Shown in pieces: positions 37,189-46,730 of a DNA stretch of 57,170 bases. The notes beneath the pieces were generated by a model. That model did not search any database, was not told where the DNA came from, and saw only the letters and a list, made by a program, of their open reading frames with translations. Origin of the DNA: Deltaproteobacteria bacterium. Its GTDB lineage: Bacteria; Desulfobacterota; Syntrophorhabdia; Syntrophorhabdales; Syntrophorhabdaceae. The first letter of the stretch is position 1, and each line of letters opens with the position of its first letter. A program made the position numbers and the translations under genes. The DNA lies in assembly GCA_029553295.1 (NCBI GenBank), contig JAKPCK010000151.1:1-57170 (forward strand), written 5' to 3'.

Positions 37189-39131
37189 TATTTCTCCGAA
37201 CACACCATGTTTATGGTGTTGATTAATGCCCGGCCTGTATAAGGCTTGTCAAGAAAGCCATTGACATGATGTTCCTTGAATGATTGCTTCTGTGTCTCAT
37301 TCATATAACCGCTGGATACAATAATCTTTACATCTTTATCCATAGCCCTTATCTCTTTTAAGACCTCATCCCCTTTTTTACCGGGCATTATCATATCGAG
37401 TATTATCACATCTATCTTGTCTCTGGTGTTCTTAAACATATCAACAGCCTCATATCCGTCCTTTGCCTCTATAACATGGGCACCTGATGCCTTTAATATG
37501 CCCCTTAAAAAATCCCTTATAAATTCTTCATCATCCACAACAAGGATTTTTAGACCAGGCTTAAGGTTTACGTCCTTCTCTTCCTTTTTGTCTGATGAGG
37601 TATCCCCTGTACCTCCCGTATATAAAAGAGGTAGATATATGATGAACCTTGTCCCCTCCTGGGGTCTGCTATCTATCTCAATGGATCCTCCGTGATTTCC
37701 TATTATTTGTTTTGCAATATAAAGGCCCATACCCAACCTGTTATCCACCCTCTTTGTTGTAAAATAAGGTTCAAAGACCTTTTTCATAATATCCTTTGTC
37801 ATGCCAGGTCCATTATCCCCTATCTCGATAACTACAAACCCCTTTTTATTCTTCAGATATTTAATGTTCGTTGATATGCTTATAATACCCTTCCCATCCA
37901 TTGCATCCTTGGCATTTACAAGGATATTCAGGAGGACATTCTGTATATCTGTCTCATCCCCTTTGATGGGAGGTAGCATATCAGAGAAGTTCTTCTTGAC
38001 CTCTATGTCCCTGTAACTCTCTCTGAATATAAAGGCCAGGTCTTCAATGATGGCGTTGACATTTACAATACCGTCTCTTTTTGTCCTCCTCCTGGAAAAA
38101 TTCAACAGGTGATGGGCAAGTTTTGTTGCCCTCTGGGCAGCATTCTCAATGGCCACTGTATATTTCAACAGCCTGCCTTCTTCCTTCAGAAAGCTCTTCA
38201 TAAGGGATGTGTATCCGACTATCCCTGTGAGCAGGTTATTGAAATCATGGGCAAGACCACCGGCAAGGAGGCTTAAGCTCTCCATATTTTTTATCTGATG
38301 GTGGTATTCATCTTCAATCTTCTCCTGGGAGGTATCATTCAGTATAAGACACCTCATACTACCTATTCCATTATTTTTCTCACCAAGGGGGTAGCATTTA
38401 AGCCTGAATACCCTGTAATCGTCTCCTAAAAGATACTCAACCCTGCCCTCAACAGGAGACGGGCTCTCAAAGATATAATCACTGACATCAAAGATATTAT
38501 TAAATCTCTCGCCAATCAGAAACCGATTCTCCACAGAGAATTCTTCCTCTGCCTTTTTATTTATATAATGGATATAGCCCATATTATCTATTAAAAAGAC
38601 AGGCTCAGGAAATAGGTCTAATGACCTCTTGTAGACCAATATATCAGATTTTTTTTCGTATTCATGAGAGGGTATGGGGTTAACAAAGATCAACTTGTTG
38701 AATATATTGCACAACATCCTGAGTTCCCTCATAAAGGACTCTGTCATGACCTTTTTCTGTTCTGACCCTAAAATAATATAGCCAATCCTCTCTGTCTCAT
38801 TATATATCAATGGATATACATAAAGGATGTTGTAATTGAAGCAGTTGCTTAAGATAAAGGGGGAAAAGGCATGGGCGTAGTCTTTTTTTATAACCTCCAG
38901 GTCAATATTATCGACTGCACCATCAATACTAAAAAAACCATATTCCCTGTTTTTTTCATCCTCTATGGTAATCTTGCATACCTCAAAGGGCAGCTCCTCA
39001 ACGAAAATAACAGGGGCCTCATGAAAAAGATTTTTTTTGTTGTCTTTGATACTTAAGAGTCGGAGGATAACTGAATAATTCTTTATAGCCCTTTCATAAA
39101 AATCCCACTGATAGTTTACGGGTTCTGACAT
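37188..39131 (-). CDS. hybrid sensor histidine kinase (GAF-like, PAS, HisKA, HATPase, receiver)
   Basis: A 647-residue soluble kinase. The N-terminal 175 residues look like a divergent GAF domain. A PAS domain follows (FLIDNMGYIHYINKKAEEEF), then the phosphoacceptor His in LAGGLAHDFNNLLTGIVGY. The ATPase boxes are NILVNAKDAMDG, GDNGPGMT and RLGMGLYIAKQI. A C-terminal receiver carries Asp in VIILDMIMPGKKG and the KPYTGR lysine. I chose ATG 39131, preceded by AGGATAGGGAT, over one six codons upstream. It starts just before the HDOD gene ends, so the two form an operon behind a sigma-28 promoter, which suggests a role in motility or chemotaxis control. Confidence 0.9.
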   Translation of the reverse strand: MSEPVNYQWDFYERAIKNYSVILRLLSIKDNKKNLFHEAPVIFVEELPFEVCKITIEDEKNREYGFFSIDGAVDNIDLEVIKKDYAHAFSPFILSNCFNYNILYVYPLIYNETERIGYIILGSEQKKVMTESFMRELRMLCNIFNKLIFVNPIPSHEYEKKSDILVYKRSLDLFPEPVFLIDNMGYIHYINKKAEEEFSVENRFLIGERFNNIFDVSDYIFESPSPVEGRVEYLLGDDYRVFRLKCYPLGEKNNGIGSMRCLILNDTSQEKIEDEYHHQIKNMESLSLLAGGLAHDFNNLLTGIVGYTSLMKSFLKEEGRLLKYTVAIENAAQRATKLAHHLLNFSRRRTKRDGIVNVNAIIEDLAFIFRESYRDIEVKKNFSDMLPPIKGDETDIQNVLLNILVNAKDAMDGKGIISISTNIKYLKNKKGFVVIEIGDNGPGMTKDIMKKVFEPYFTTKRVDNRLGMGLYIAKQIIGNHGGSIEIDSRPQEGTRFIIYLPLLYTGGTGDTSSDKKEEKDVNLKPGLKILVVDDEEFIRDFLRGILKASGAHVIEAKDGYEAVDMFKNTRDKIDVIILDMIMPGKKGDEVLKEIRAMDKDVKIIVSSGYMNETQKQSFKEHHVNGFLDKPYTGRALINTINMVCSEK

Positions 39132-39138
39132 AATATCC

Positions 39139-39972
39139 CTATCCTGCATGGGAATTTATATTTATTATCGCCATATTCTTTTTTACCTCCATTCTGATAT
39201 TGTTCTTTTCTTTAAGAAGTATCAGTTTTTCAGGGCTGCCGTTTGTATCCTGACAGTAAAAAAACCCATCGACCAACCTCGTGATCTTAAGAAGGTTTCT
39301 GTTGTTATTCTCACTGTTACATGTGTTATGATGATTGCCTATGACAGAGCAGACCGTCTCAGGTAACCTCCATTTTTTCGCAATTATATATCCTATCTCC
39401 TGGTGGTCTATGCCAAAACACTCCCTCTCTGTCTCCCATATAGGTCTTTCTCTTACATCAACCCCATGGGTTATTTTACTGTAGTCATCTATCTCAGAAT
39501 AAAAAACCATCTTTCCAATGTCATGGAGAAGGGATACAATATAGGCCTTCTGTGGTTCATAATCAAGGGTCTTCTCTGCCAATATCTTTGCTGAATGGGC
39601 AACATAGATAGAATGCCTCCAGAATTCAAGGAGGTCGCTAAACCTTATCTTTAATTCCTTCAGTAGATTATCCACTATAAGAAGGCATAGTATAACATTT
39701 TTTAATTCATTAAGCCCTATCTTTATCAATGCATGATGCAGGTCACAGGTATTGGTCCCGCGGTTATAATATGCAGAATTGGCTATACCGAGGATCTTGG
39801 CAGATATGGATGGGTCTATCTCAATAATCTTGAGTATATCAGTTATCGATGATGCTGGGTTTGTTACAGTCTCAATTGTCCTGTCTATTATACACTGCAT
39901 TGATGGTGCGAGTTTAAGTTCATAGGTCTTAGAAAGCAGTCTTTGTCTTATCACAATCACCTCAGGATACAT
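39139..39972 (-). CDS. HDOD-domain signalling protein
   Basis: A 277-residue protein in which residues about 15-215 match the HDOD fold: ILKIIEIDPSISAKILGIAN, ALIKIGLNELKNVILCLLIV and SLLHDIGKMVFYSEI, with HHxTC-like HHNTCN near residue 225. HDOD proteins are relatives of HD-GYP domains, generally without phosphodiesterase activity, and act as regulators in motility, stress and c-di-GMP networks. It is first in a two-gene unit with the hybrid kinase. A sigma-28 promoter sits about 140 bases upstream. Confidence 0.9.
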   Translation of the reverse strand: MYPEVIVIRQRLLSKTYELKLAPSMQCIIDRTIETVTNPASSITDILKIIEIDPSISAKILGIANSAYYNRGTNTCDLHHALIKIGLNELKNVILCLLIVDNLLKELKIRFSDLLEFWRHSIYVAHSAKILAEKTLDYEPQKAYIVSLLHDIGKMVFYSEIDDYSKITHGVDVRERPIWETERECFGIDHQEIGYIIAKKWRLPETVCSVIGNHHNTCNSENNNRNLLKITRLVDGFFYCQDTNGSPEKLILLKEKNNIRMEVKKNMAIININSHAG

Positions 39973-40110
39973 CTAATAAATTCTTTACGAAACAAGGCTC
40001 TTTCAATAGTCACTGTCAAGGGGGCAAAAGTCTTGAAATCTACCATAATATAACCATCAAATTCTAAGTTGACAAAATAATATTCAGTACCTTTTTAGAG
40101 GTCTATTATT

Positions 40111-40137
40111 TTATCGGAAAAAGAAAATTATTCTTAA
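40111..40137 (-). promoter_or_regulatory. sigma-28 (FliA) promoter of the HDOD/hybrid kinase operon
   Basis: On the minus strand: TTAAGAAT, 11 bases, TCCGATAA. The -10 matches seven of eight bases and the spacing is exact; the -35 is weaker. It reads toward the HDOD gene. Confidence 0.72.
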
Positions 40138-40241
40138 GTTTTTTTAATAGAAATTAATTTTATTATTCTTGTGGCACACCTCTAATAAACGTAACTCAGA
40201 AATAGGGGATTCAAGGGTCACTATTGACAATTCATGGGCTT

Positions 40242-41042
40242 ATGGATAAGATGAAGAATATGAAATATATAAAACCAAAGGATTTTAGGTCTCTGGTAAG
40301 GGAGGGAAAGTGGCAAAGGCCTACAGCGGGTATTGCTTTGGGTTATGCCCAGATGAACCTTGTGATCCTCCCTGAGATATATGCCTTTGACTTCCTCCTT
40401 TTCTGTCAGAGAAATCCAAAACCCTGCCCTGTTATAGAGGTCATGGAAAAAGGTCAATATATCACATCTTTTTCAGCCCGAGATACAGACATAAGGACAG
40501 ACATCCCGGGCTATAACATATACATAAATGGCAGCCTTCAGGACACAAGATGGGATATTACAGATATCTGGAGGGCAGATTTTGTGACATTTCTAATCGG
40601 GTGTAGTTTTTCTTTTGAAGATGCCCTGATGAGGGCAGGCATACCTATAAGACATATAGATGAGGGCAAAAACGTCCCCATGTATATAACAAACATAGAT
40701 TGCATACCAGCAGGTATATTCCGTGGGCCTTATGTTGTAACCATGCGGCCCATACCAAAAGATAGATTATTTAAGGTCATCCAGATTACCTCACGCTATG
40801 CCTCTGTCCATGGCGGTCCTGTTCACATCGGTGAACCTAACCTAATTGGCATAAAGGACCTAAATAGACCTGATTTTGGTGAACCTGTGACCATAAAGGA
40901 TGGCGAGATACCTGTGTTCTGGGCATGCGGCGTCACCCCCCAATCTGCTGTTATGAATGCAAGGCCTCATATCTGTATCACCCATAAGCCAGGTCATATG
41001 TTTGTCTCTGACCTTCTCAATGAAGAACTCTCCACATTCTAA
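40242..41042 (+). CDS. DUF1445 / D-glutamate cyclase-like putative hydro-lyase
   Basis: About 266 residues, collinear with the UPF0317/DUF1445 family: GIALGYAQMNLVILPEIYAF, DFLLFCQRNPKPCPV, VTFLIGCSFSFEDAL, GIPIRHIDEGKNVPMY, VTMRPIPKDRL, HGGPVHIGEP and VFWACGVTPQSAV. One mammalian relative converts D-glutamate to 5-oxo-D-proline. The bacterial substrate is unknown, and annotation as a hydro-lyase rests on family only. The start is uncertain: ATG 40242, 40251 and 40260 are all possible, and none has a strong ribosome-binding site. The 269 bases upstream hold the sigma-28 promoter for the divergent operon and a possible diverged repeat at about 40186-40230. Confidence 0.88.
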   Translation: MDKMKNMKYIKPKDFRSLVREGKWQRPTAGIALGYAQMNLVILPEIYAFDFLLFCQRNPKPCPVIEVMEKGQYITSFSARDTDIRTDIPGYNIYINGSLQDTRWDITDIWRADFVTFLIGCSFSFEDALMRAGIPIRHIDEGKNVPMYITNIDCIPAGIFRGPYVVTMRPIPKDRLFKVIQITSRYASVHGGPVHIGEPNLIGIKDLNRPDFGEPVTIKDGEIPVFWACGVTPQSAVMNARPHICITHKPGHMFVSDLLNEELSTF

Positions 41043-41181
41043 TAAAATCATCTCAATCCTTGACAACCTCCCTATCACTGCTATACTTGAATAAGAAAAG
41101 GGTGAATAACAGTTTTTTATGTTTTCTTTGGTATACAGGATTAATTTGTTGGCCAAATACCCTATTTAAAGGAGGTTAGTT

Positions 41182-41625
41182 ATGGATGCAGTAGAACCTG
41201 TGAAATTAAGGATCCTCACCATCAGAGACCTTGATGCAGTAACAGAGATTGACTATTCACTCCTTGGCAAAAGAAGGAGGGAATATTGGGCTACAAGGCT
41301 TGAATATGCAGAGACATCCGGGATCCCCTCTCTCGCAGCAGAGGTCAATGGAAACCTGATAGGCTTTATACTGGGGAGCGCCAGCGGCTGGGAATATGGG
41401 ATACCAGAGAATGTGGCGTGGATAGATACCCTGGGTGTCAAAAAAGAGTATCAGAGAAAAGGCATTGCGAGGATGTTATTTGTGGAGATGCTCTCCATGT
41501 TCAAGAAGGTAGGTGTTGACACAGTCTATGTATTTGTTAACTGGAAAGACCAGGACCTGCTACAATTTTTCGAGAAGATGGGCTTTAAAAAAGGTGATAT
41601 GATAAATTTGGAGCTAAAGATATAA
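41182..41625 (+). CDS. GNAT-family N-acetyltransferase (paralogue of the one at 51.4-51.8 kb)
   Basis: A 147-residue GNAT domain. The acetyl-CoA pyrophosphate loop is EYQRKGIARML (about residues 92-102), preceded by the beta4 strand WIDTLGVKK, and the C-terminus is LLQFFEKMGFKKGDMINLEL. The start has a strong AAAGGAGG. It shares layout and motifs (Q/KRR near residue 30, IDTLGV, YQRKGI, FF.KMGF, INLE) with the GNAT at the end of the Hdr operon. The acceptor could be a small molecule or protein lysines; this cannot be decided here. Confidence 0.87.
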   Translation: MDAVEPVKLRILTIRDLDAVTEIDYSLLGKRRREYWATRLEYAETSGIPSLAAEVNGNLIGFILGSASGWEYGIPENVAWIDTLGVKKEYQRKGIARMLFVEMLSMFKKVGVDTVYVFVNWKDQDLLQFFEKMGFKKGDMINLELKI

Positions 41626-41757
41626 ATTATCAGACTCCATTATCATGGTCTCATTCATAAGTTTTTTATGTATAAGAGACTTGGGGACAAGGTTGAATAA
41701 ATTTCCTCTACCACTTAATTATCATGTTTGTTAATAACAAATCTTTTAGAGGTGTCT

Positions 41758-42555
41758 ATGATAGATTTTGAACAAGGCACAAAACAGATGGACATACCGG
41801 AGATACTATACCGCCTTTTCTATCCCCGTCGAGAATTCATAGGAGATAGTGAATCCCCGAAGGCAATGAACCATTTTATAGCTGTAGATGATGGGATTAA
41901 GATTGGTTGCCGCTTCTATCCATCCCAAGAAAATGGACCCAATATACTGTATTTTCACGGTAATGGAGAGACTGCCTTTGATTATGACTACGTTGCACCC
42001 CTATACCAGAAAAGGGGCATAAACCTATTTGTTGCAGACTACAGGGGCTATGGTGCCAGCGACGGCCACCCAACATGCACCCACATAATAAAAGACAGCC
42101 AACCTATATTCCATGGCTTTAAGGCATTTATAAGAGAACAAGGGTATTCAGGCAGGCTCTTTGTCATGGGCAGGTCTTTAGGGAGTGCCCCTGCCATAGA
42201 TGTGGCATATCACAATCAAAAAGACCTGACAGGCCTCATAATAGAGAGCGGCTTTGCCATTGCAAGGAACCAGTTAGGTCGTCTCGGTGTGGCTCATCTA
42301 TTTCAGGGCATTGAAAACCCCCTGGGGTTTGGAAATGACATTAAAATAAGGGAGATAACCATACCAACCCTAATCATCCATGGTGAGGATGACTATATAA
42401 TACCGGCCAGTGAGGGGAGGGCCCTATATGCCCTTTCAGGCTCGAAAGAGAAATATTCCCTTTTTATCCCTGATGCAGGACACAATGACCTAATGGCCCT
42501 GGGCATGCACGAATACATGAAGGCAGTGGAGGATTTTACAAAGAGACAGGGCTAA
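41758..42555 (+). CDS. alpha/beta hydrolase
   Basis: A 265-residue serine hydrolase-fold protein. The oxyanion region is YFHGNGETAFDYD (about residues 63-75). The nucleophile Ser is in VMGRSLGSAPA (about 140), the acid Asp in HGEDDYIIP (about 210) and the His in DAGHNDLM (about 241). It resembles the BEM46/YqkD group of cytoplasmic esterases or peptidase-like hydrolases. The substrate is unknown. I start at ATG 41758, six bases after GAGGTG, instead of an upstream ATG. It meets malQ tail to tail with a four-base overlap. Confidence 0.85.
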   Translation: MIDFEQGTKQMDIPEILYRLFYPRREFIGDSESPKAMNHFIAVDDGIKIGCRFYPSQENGPNILYFHGNGETAFDYDYVAPLYQKRGINLFVADYRGYGASDGHPTCTHIIKDSQPIFHGFKAFIREQGYSGRLFVMGRSLGSAPAIDVAYHNQKDLTGLIIESGFAIARNQLGRLGVAHLFQGIENPLGFGNDIKIREITIPTLIIHGEDDYIIPASEGRALYALSGSKEKYSLFIPDAGHNDLMALGMHEYMKAVEDFTKRQG

Positions 42556-45293
42556 TCTTTCTCTGTCCTGCCTGACCTGATAAGCATCTCTTTCATCATC
42601 TCTGTAAATTTAAGATTGGCTAACAAATCCTCAAGGTTTATATGCATACGGTATCTCCAGCGATGATATGGGTCTGCAGGGTTGTTTATCTGCTCTAAAC
42701 AAGGGTCTTTGGACCCCCTCAAGGCAGGACTCATACAAAGCAGGTCCTGGATGGGGAATATGGCAAACATGGATGGTGATTCAAGGTGCTGCATAATAAT
42801 CTCCTGGCATATCTCTGGCGTGCACTCCTTCGGGGCATGGCCATTATGACCGAGGATAGACCTGTAGTAACGGCTGGTCCTTTCCGGGTTTTCCTGCCAC
42901 CACCCCCTTAATGTTGACATATCATGGCTTGAGGTGGTGCATACCGTAAGATAATGATAATCCCAGGGATAACCGAACTCCCTGTCAGGCTCTTTTGGCA
43001 TCCTCTGTATACGTAGACCAAGTATGCACAGCTCCTCCATGACAGGGGGGACACAGTCCGGTATCATACCCAGGTCTTCGCCGCATATAAGCATTGGTGA
43101 TGCTGCCTTTAACACAGGGAGTTTTTTCATTGCACTGCTACGCCATAGTCCATCCTGGCGATGATAGAAATAGTCATTATAAAGGTGGATAAGCCTTTCT
43201 TTAATCCTGTCTTCGAGGCATGTAAATGATACGGTGTGCATCATATTTATCCTGAAATGAAACCCATTGCCATCTTTCTCCCTTATCATGATAATATTGG
43301 ATATAAGCCTAAAAAGGCCATCTCTTAAAATAGCCTTTTTTCTTCTATCCTCATCCTGGTTCTCATGGAGGGATGCAAGATATGCCTCAACCCTGGCCTG
43401 AGTGGAAAACTCTGGTCTTAATTTGAAAAAACCCTGGCCTTTCTCCTCAAGGAATACATCTAAGGCATATCCTCCATATTCGCCAAATACCTCATCTATA
43501 TACCATAAAGGTATATAAGGCTCGCAGAGTCGGTCTATATCTGTTATACCTTCTCTTTCCAGCTCTTCCTTTGTTATGGGTATGGCAGGGTTGAATCTGC
43601 CCATCAACCCGGAAAACATCTCCTTTGGTATCTCCCATATCCTGAAAAAACCCAGGATATGGTCAATGCGGACCATCTGGAAATAATGGGACATCTTCTC
43701 GAGGCGGCTCCGCCACCATTTATAATCATCCTTTTCCATAAACCCCCAGTTATAAGTGGGGAAGCCCCAGTTCTGACCATGGTCAGAAAATGGGTCTGGT
43801 GGGGCACCGCTTGAACTGTCCATATGGAATATCTCAGGCATAACCCAGCAATCATGGCTCTCAGGGTGAACGCCGATAGGGATATCCCCCTTTAATGCAA
43901 TACCCCTATCCTTGGCATATAAAGAGGCATCTATAAGCTGCAGATGGAGGTGATACTGGATAAAGTAATAAAAACATATATCTTCAAAATACTCGCTCCC
44001 TGGTGCCACAAGGGCATCTATATCCTCTTTTCTTACCCTCTTTAATCTACCCCATTTATTGAAATCACCTGTCTTGTTCCTATCCCTTAAGGCACAAAAA
44101 AGGGAATAGGATTTGAGCCAGAATGCATTTTCATGGAAAAAGTCTTGAAAAGACTTTGATTTCAGAAAATCATCCCTCTGTTTATTAAAGATCCTCCTGG
44201 CAAGGTCAAGCTTAGCCCTCATCACATCTTCATACTCTAAGGACTCAGCACTGTTAAGTCTGTCCCTTAAGTAATCGAGCTCCCTTTTTATATCCTCTGG
44301 GATACCCCCTATGGCATCTAAGTTTAGATACAATGGATGGAGCGCAAAAACAGAGATACACGAATAGGGATATGCATCCATCCAGCTATGTTGCCTTGTT
44401 GTATCGTTTACTGGCAGTATCTGGATAACCTTGAGGCCTGCTTTTGATGCCCAGTCTGCAAGAAGTTTTAGGTCGGTAAACTCACCGGTGCCGAGGCTGT
44501 TTTTGCTCCTCAATGAAAACACAGGTACGGCAACCCCTGCACCCCTCCAGAATACCTTGCATCGGAATAGATTGTCATTTACAAAAATATAATCCCCCTT
44601 TAATGGGGATATACGCCTGTTTTCGCCCTCCTCCCAGAGGACCTTGCCCTCTCCTCCATCCTTTATTATATATTTATACTCTATCAACCCTATGTCCCTG
44701 TCTATGGATAACCCTATTGACCATGTGCCGCCAGAGTCTCTCTCCATCTCCTTTGCCTTAGAGATATCCCAGTTCCCAAGCTCGGGGGTATTGCCTGAAA
44801 TAAATACACCTTTGTTTTGTGATACCCATGGTGCAGAGACCTTAAGTCTTATAAGCACCTTTGCATCCCCTGCCTCCATGTATATGTCTTCTGTCTTATT
44901 TTCTTCCTTCACATTATCTCTAAAGATAATTTGGGTAAAAAATGATGTAAAAAACAGGGTTGATGGGTCAGAGAGGTCAAGCCATGTATCGCTTATAGTA
45001 ATCTCTCCCCCATTGCCTCTCGCTAAGGGATCTATTGAGATCCTCCTCTTGCCTGCACCGTCCTGTATTGTTAAATCGTTGTTGTTATCTTTTATGGCAT
45101 ATGAATAGACAATTTCTTCTCCCTTATGACCGTCAAACTCTATATCCTTTGTCCAGATATAGCCCTCTGTGTATCCCATCTTTATCATGATGGGCTGGTT
45201 GTATCCTGAACTATTTACTTCCATATTGGGGAGGACAAGATAGGCATCCTGACCCCATTTGGTTTTACATAAAAGGTTGAATACTATCTTCAT
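42552..45293 (-). CDS. malQ: 4-alpha-glucanotransferase, DPE2-type with N-terminal starch-binding domains
   Basis: A 913-residue GH77 enzyme. The first 250 residues hold two CBM20-like modules (LLCKTKWGQDAYLV; FISGNTPELGNWDISKAKEM). GH77 then starts with VFSLRSKNSLGTGEFTDLKL. Catalytic groups are the nucleophile Asp in VRIDHILGFFRIWE (about 545), the acid/base Glu in ICGEDLGMIP (about 738) and Asp in SSHDMSTLRGWW (about 791). About 190 residues separate the first two, against about 50 in short MalQ, so the domain carries the insertion typical of plant DPE2. It should transfer glucosyl or maltosyl units to glycogen-like acceptors. Its start overlaps the upstream kinase gene as ATGA. Confidence 0.93.
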   Translation of the reverse strand: MKIVFNLLCKTKWGQDAYLVLPNMEVNSSGYNQPIMIKMGYTEGYIWTKDIEFDGHKGEEIVYSYAIKDNNNDLTIQDGAGKRRISIDPLARGNGGEITISDTWLDLSDPSTLFFTSFFTQIIFRDNVKEENKTEDIYMEAGDAKVLIRLKVSAPWVSQNKGVFISGNTPELGNWDISKAKEMERDSGGTWSIGLSIDRDIGLIEYKYIIKDGGEGKVLWEEGENRRISPLKGDYIFVNDNLFRCKVFWRGAGVAVPVFSLRSKNSLGTGEFTDLKLLADWASKAGLKVIQILPVNDTTRQHSWMDAYPYSCISVFALHPLYLNLDAIGGIPEDIKRELDYLRDRLNSAESLEYEDVMRAKLDLARRIFNKQRDDFLKSKSFQDFFHENAFWLKSYSLFCALRDRNKTGDFNKWGRLKRVRKEDIDALVAPGSEYFEDICFYYFIQYHLHLQLIDASLYAKDRGIALKGDIPIGVHPESHDCWVMPEIFHMDSSSGAPPDPFSDHGQNWGFPTYNWGFMEKDDYKWWRSRLEKMSHYFQMVRIDHILGFFRIWEIPKEMFSGLMGRFNPAIPITKEELEREGITDIDRLCEPYIPLWYIDEVFGEYGGYALDVFLEEKGQGFFKLRPEFSTQARVEAYLASLHENQDEDRRKKAILRDGLFRLISNIIMIREKDGNGFHFRINMMHTVSFTCLEDRIKERLIHLYNDYFYHRQDGLWRSSAMKKLPVLKAASPMLICGEDLGMIPDCVPPVMEELCILGLRIQRMPKEPDREFGYPWDYHYLTVCTTSSHDMSTLRGWWQENPERTSRYYRSILGHNGHAPKECTPEICQEIIMQHLESPSMFAIFPIQDLLCMSPALRGSKDPCLEQINNPADPYHRWRYRMHINLEDLLANLKFTEMMKEMLIRSGRTEKD

Positions 45294-46282
45294 TTTTTAT
45301 CCTTATTCTCCACAATAAGTCTCCTCCTTACCTCCCTCCTTCTCTCCCTGGGCAGGGTAATAGTTACCTCTGTCCCCTGGTCTGGTATTGAATAAACATC
45401 TATTGAGCCTTTATGCTCGTTTACAATCCTCCTTGCCATGGTTAAGCCCAGACCGAGGCTATTGAACTTTGTGGTAAAAAATGGGTCAAAGATAAAGGGA
45501 AGGGATTCGGGCCCAATACCACAGCCATCATCCTTTACCTTTATTATTATACGATCTCCTTCTATTTTACTTGACAGAAATACCTTACCATTATCCTTTA
45601 TTGCCTCCAGGCTGTTTTTAACTATACATGATATGGCAAGGGCGACAAGTTCAGGGTCACAATAAAATTCCTCCACTGGTAGGGTTTTAGCATCAGGAAA
45701 TATGATTTTTGGCATATCTCCCTTATTTTGCCTTTCCAGGAGATACATTAATCTCTCAAATATATTGCCCAGTGTGGCACTGGAAAAACGACCATGATGG
45801 ACCTTTGCCAGCTCCACAAGCCTGTCAATGAGATACTCGAGCCTCTTTGCCTCGTTATGGATTATCTCAATATATCTGGCATATTCCTTTGGGGATACCT
45901 GTGCCTTGGCGAGTCTCAAGGCAAATCCGCCTATAGAGACAATCGGGTTTCTTATCTGATGGGATATCTGGTCAGTTATTATCTCAAGACCCATTGCCCT
46001 TTCAGGTCTCTGACACTCCTTCTCCATCTTTTTCAGGAGGGATATATCCTGTATTGCAAATATTAAAAGGTCATACCCCATCTCATTGTCGCTATATAAT
46101 GATGTGGAGATATGGACAAATATGGTGGCACCACTTCCTTTTCTCAAGAGCGCCTCACCCTCAAATCCATTTCCCTTGAGGGTAAGGTTTAGTATGTTGG
46201 GATAAAAGATCTCTATATCATCAGGGAGAAAAAGGGACTCCATATTTTGACCTATAAGGGGCATATCCTCGTATTCAAGCAT
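45290..46282 (-). CDS. PAS-domain sensor histidine kinase (true start probably upstream, to about 46402)
   Basis: From ATG 46282 the product is 330 residues: the back half of a PAS domain, HisKA with the phosphoacceptor His in ISHQIRNPIVSIGG, and HATPase with NSLEAIKD, DDGCGIG and SLGLGLTMARRIV. The frame stays open upstream of this ATG for another 40 codons (FIKTGIILTDRRGTILFTNR), which supply the missing first half of the PAS domain, so translation must begin earlier. The only start-like site there is an ATT at 46402 behind AAGGTGAT; an ATG at 46409 is followed by a stop two codons later unless one T is dropped. It is translationally coupled to malQ. No response regulator is next to it. Confidence 0.83.
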   Translation of the reverse strand: MLEYEDMPLIGQNMESLFLPDDIEIFYPNILNLTLKGNGFEGEALLRKGSGATIFVHISTSLYSDNEMGYDLLIFAIQDISLLKKMEKECQRPERAMGLEIITDQISHQIRNPIVSIGGFALRLAKAQVSPKEYARYIEIIHNEAKRLEYLIDRLVELAKVHHGRFSSATLGNIFERLMYLLERQNKGDMPKIIFPDAKTLPVEEFYCDPELVALAISCIVKNSLEAIKDNGKVFLSSKIEGDRIIIKVKDDGCGIGPESLPFIFDPFFTTKFNSLGLGLTMARRIVNEHKGSIDVYSIPDQGTEVTITLPRERRREVRRRLIVENKDKK

Positions 46283-46402
46283 CCTTACGGCGAGCCTGTT
46301 GGTGAAAAGTATGGTCCCTCGCCTGTCTGTAAGAATTATGCCTGTCTTTATAAAATCAATGAGTTTTTGGCTTAGACCCTCTGATATCTCTACAGTTTTA
46401 AT

Positions 46403-46560
46403 TTTCCATCACCTTATTATAGATTTTATCCATCCACCCATGATACCTAAACAGGTTCAATGGATTGTTTAAACCTGTCATATATTCTAATATAGGTGAC
46501 GGATTTTTTCAGCAGATTTATTTTTGTTGTAAATTTTTTTTAAATATGAAAGGATTGTAT
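46403..46560. other. gap between divergent kinase and rpoD regions, first part
   Basis: The 430 bases between the kinase gene and rpoD contain no conventional gene. This first part is AT-rich and presumably holds the kinase promoter, which I could not identify. The rest holds a possible 18-codon lipopeptide ORF, a consensus-like promoter and a terminator hairpin, listed separately. Confidence 0.5.
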
Positions 46561-46617
46561 ATGACAAAGATAATAATACTGAGCCTCATGGTCCTGATAA
46601 CCATATTGGGGTGCTGA
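46561..46617 (+). CDS. possible 18-residue lipoprotein-signal peptide (mini-lipoprotein)
   Basis: An ORF preceded by AAAGGA at seven to eight bases encodes MTKIIILSLMVLITILGC followed at once by TGA. The product is a complete type II signal peptide: Lys near the N-terminus, a hydrophobic core and an ILGC lipobox, with the stop immediately after the cysteine. Processing would leave a single lipidated cysteine. It may be a broken entericidin-like gene or a real tiny lipopeptide. Nothing recognisable continues in frame after the stop. Confidence 0.4.
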   Translation: MTKIIILSLMVLITILGC

Positions 46618-46730
46618 CCTTTAAGATAAAAGGGCAGTTGCCTCTGATTGATAAACCCTTTGCACAACTCTTGGGTTTTTCTGCTAATAAAAAATTTCAC
46701 AAGCAAACAAGGTTATACCCAAAATCCTGC

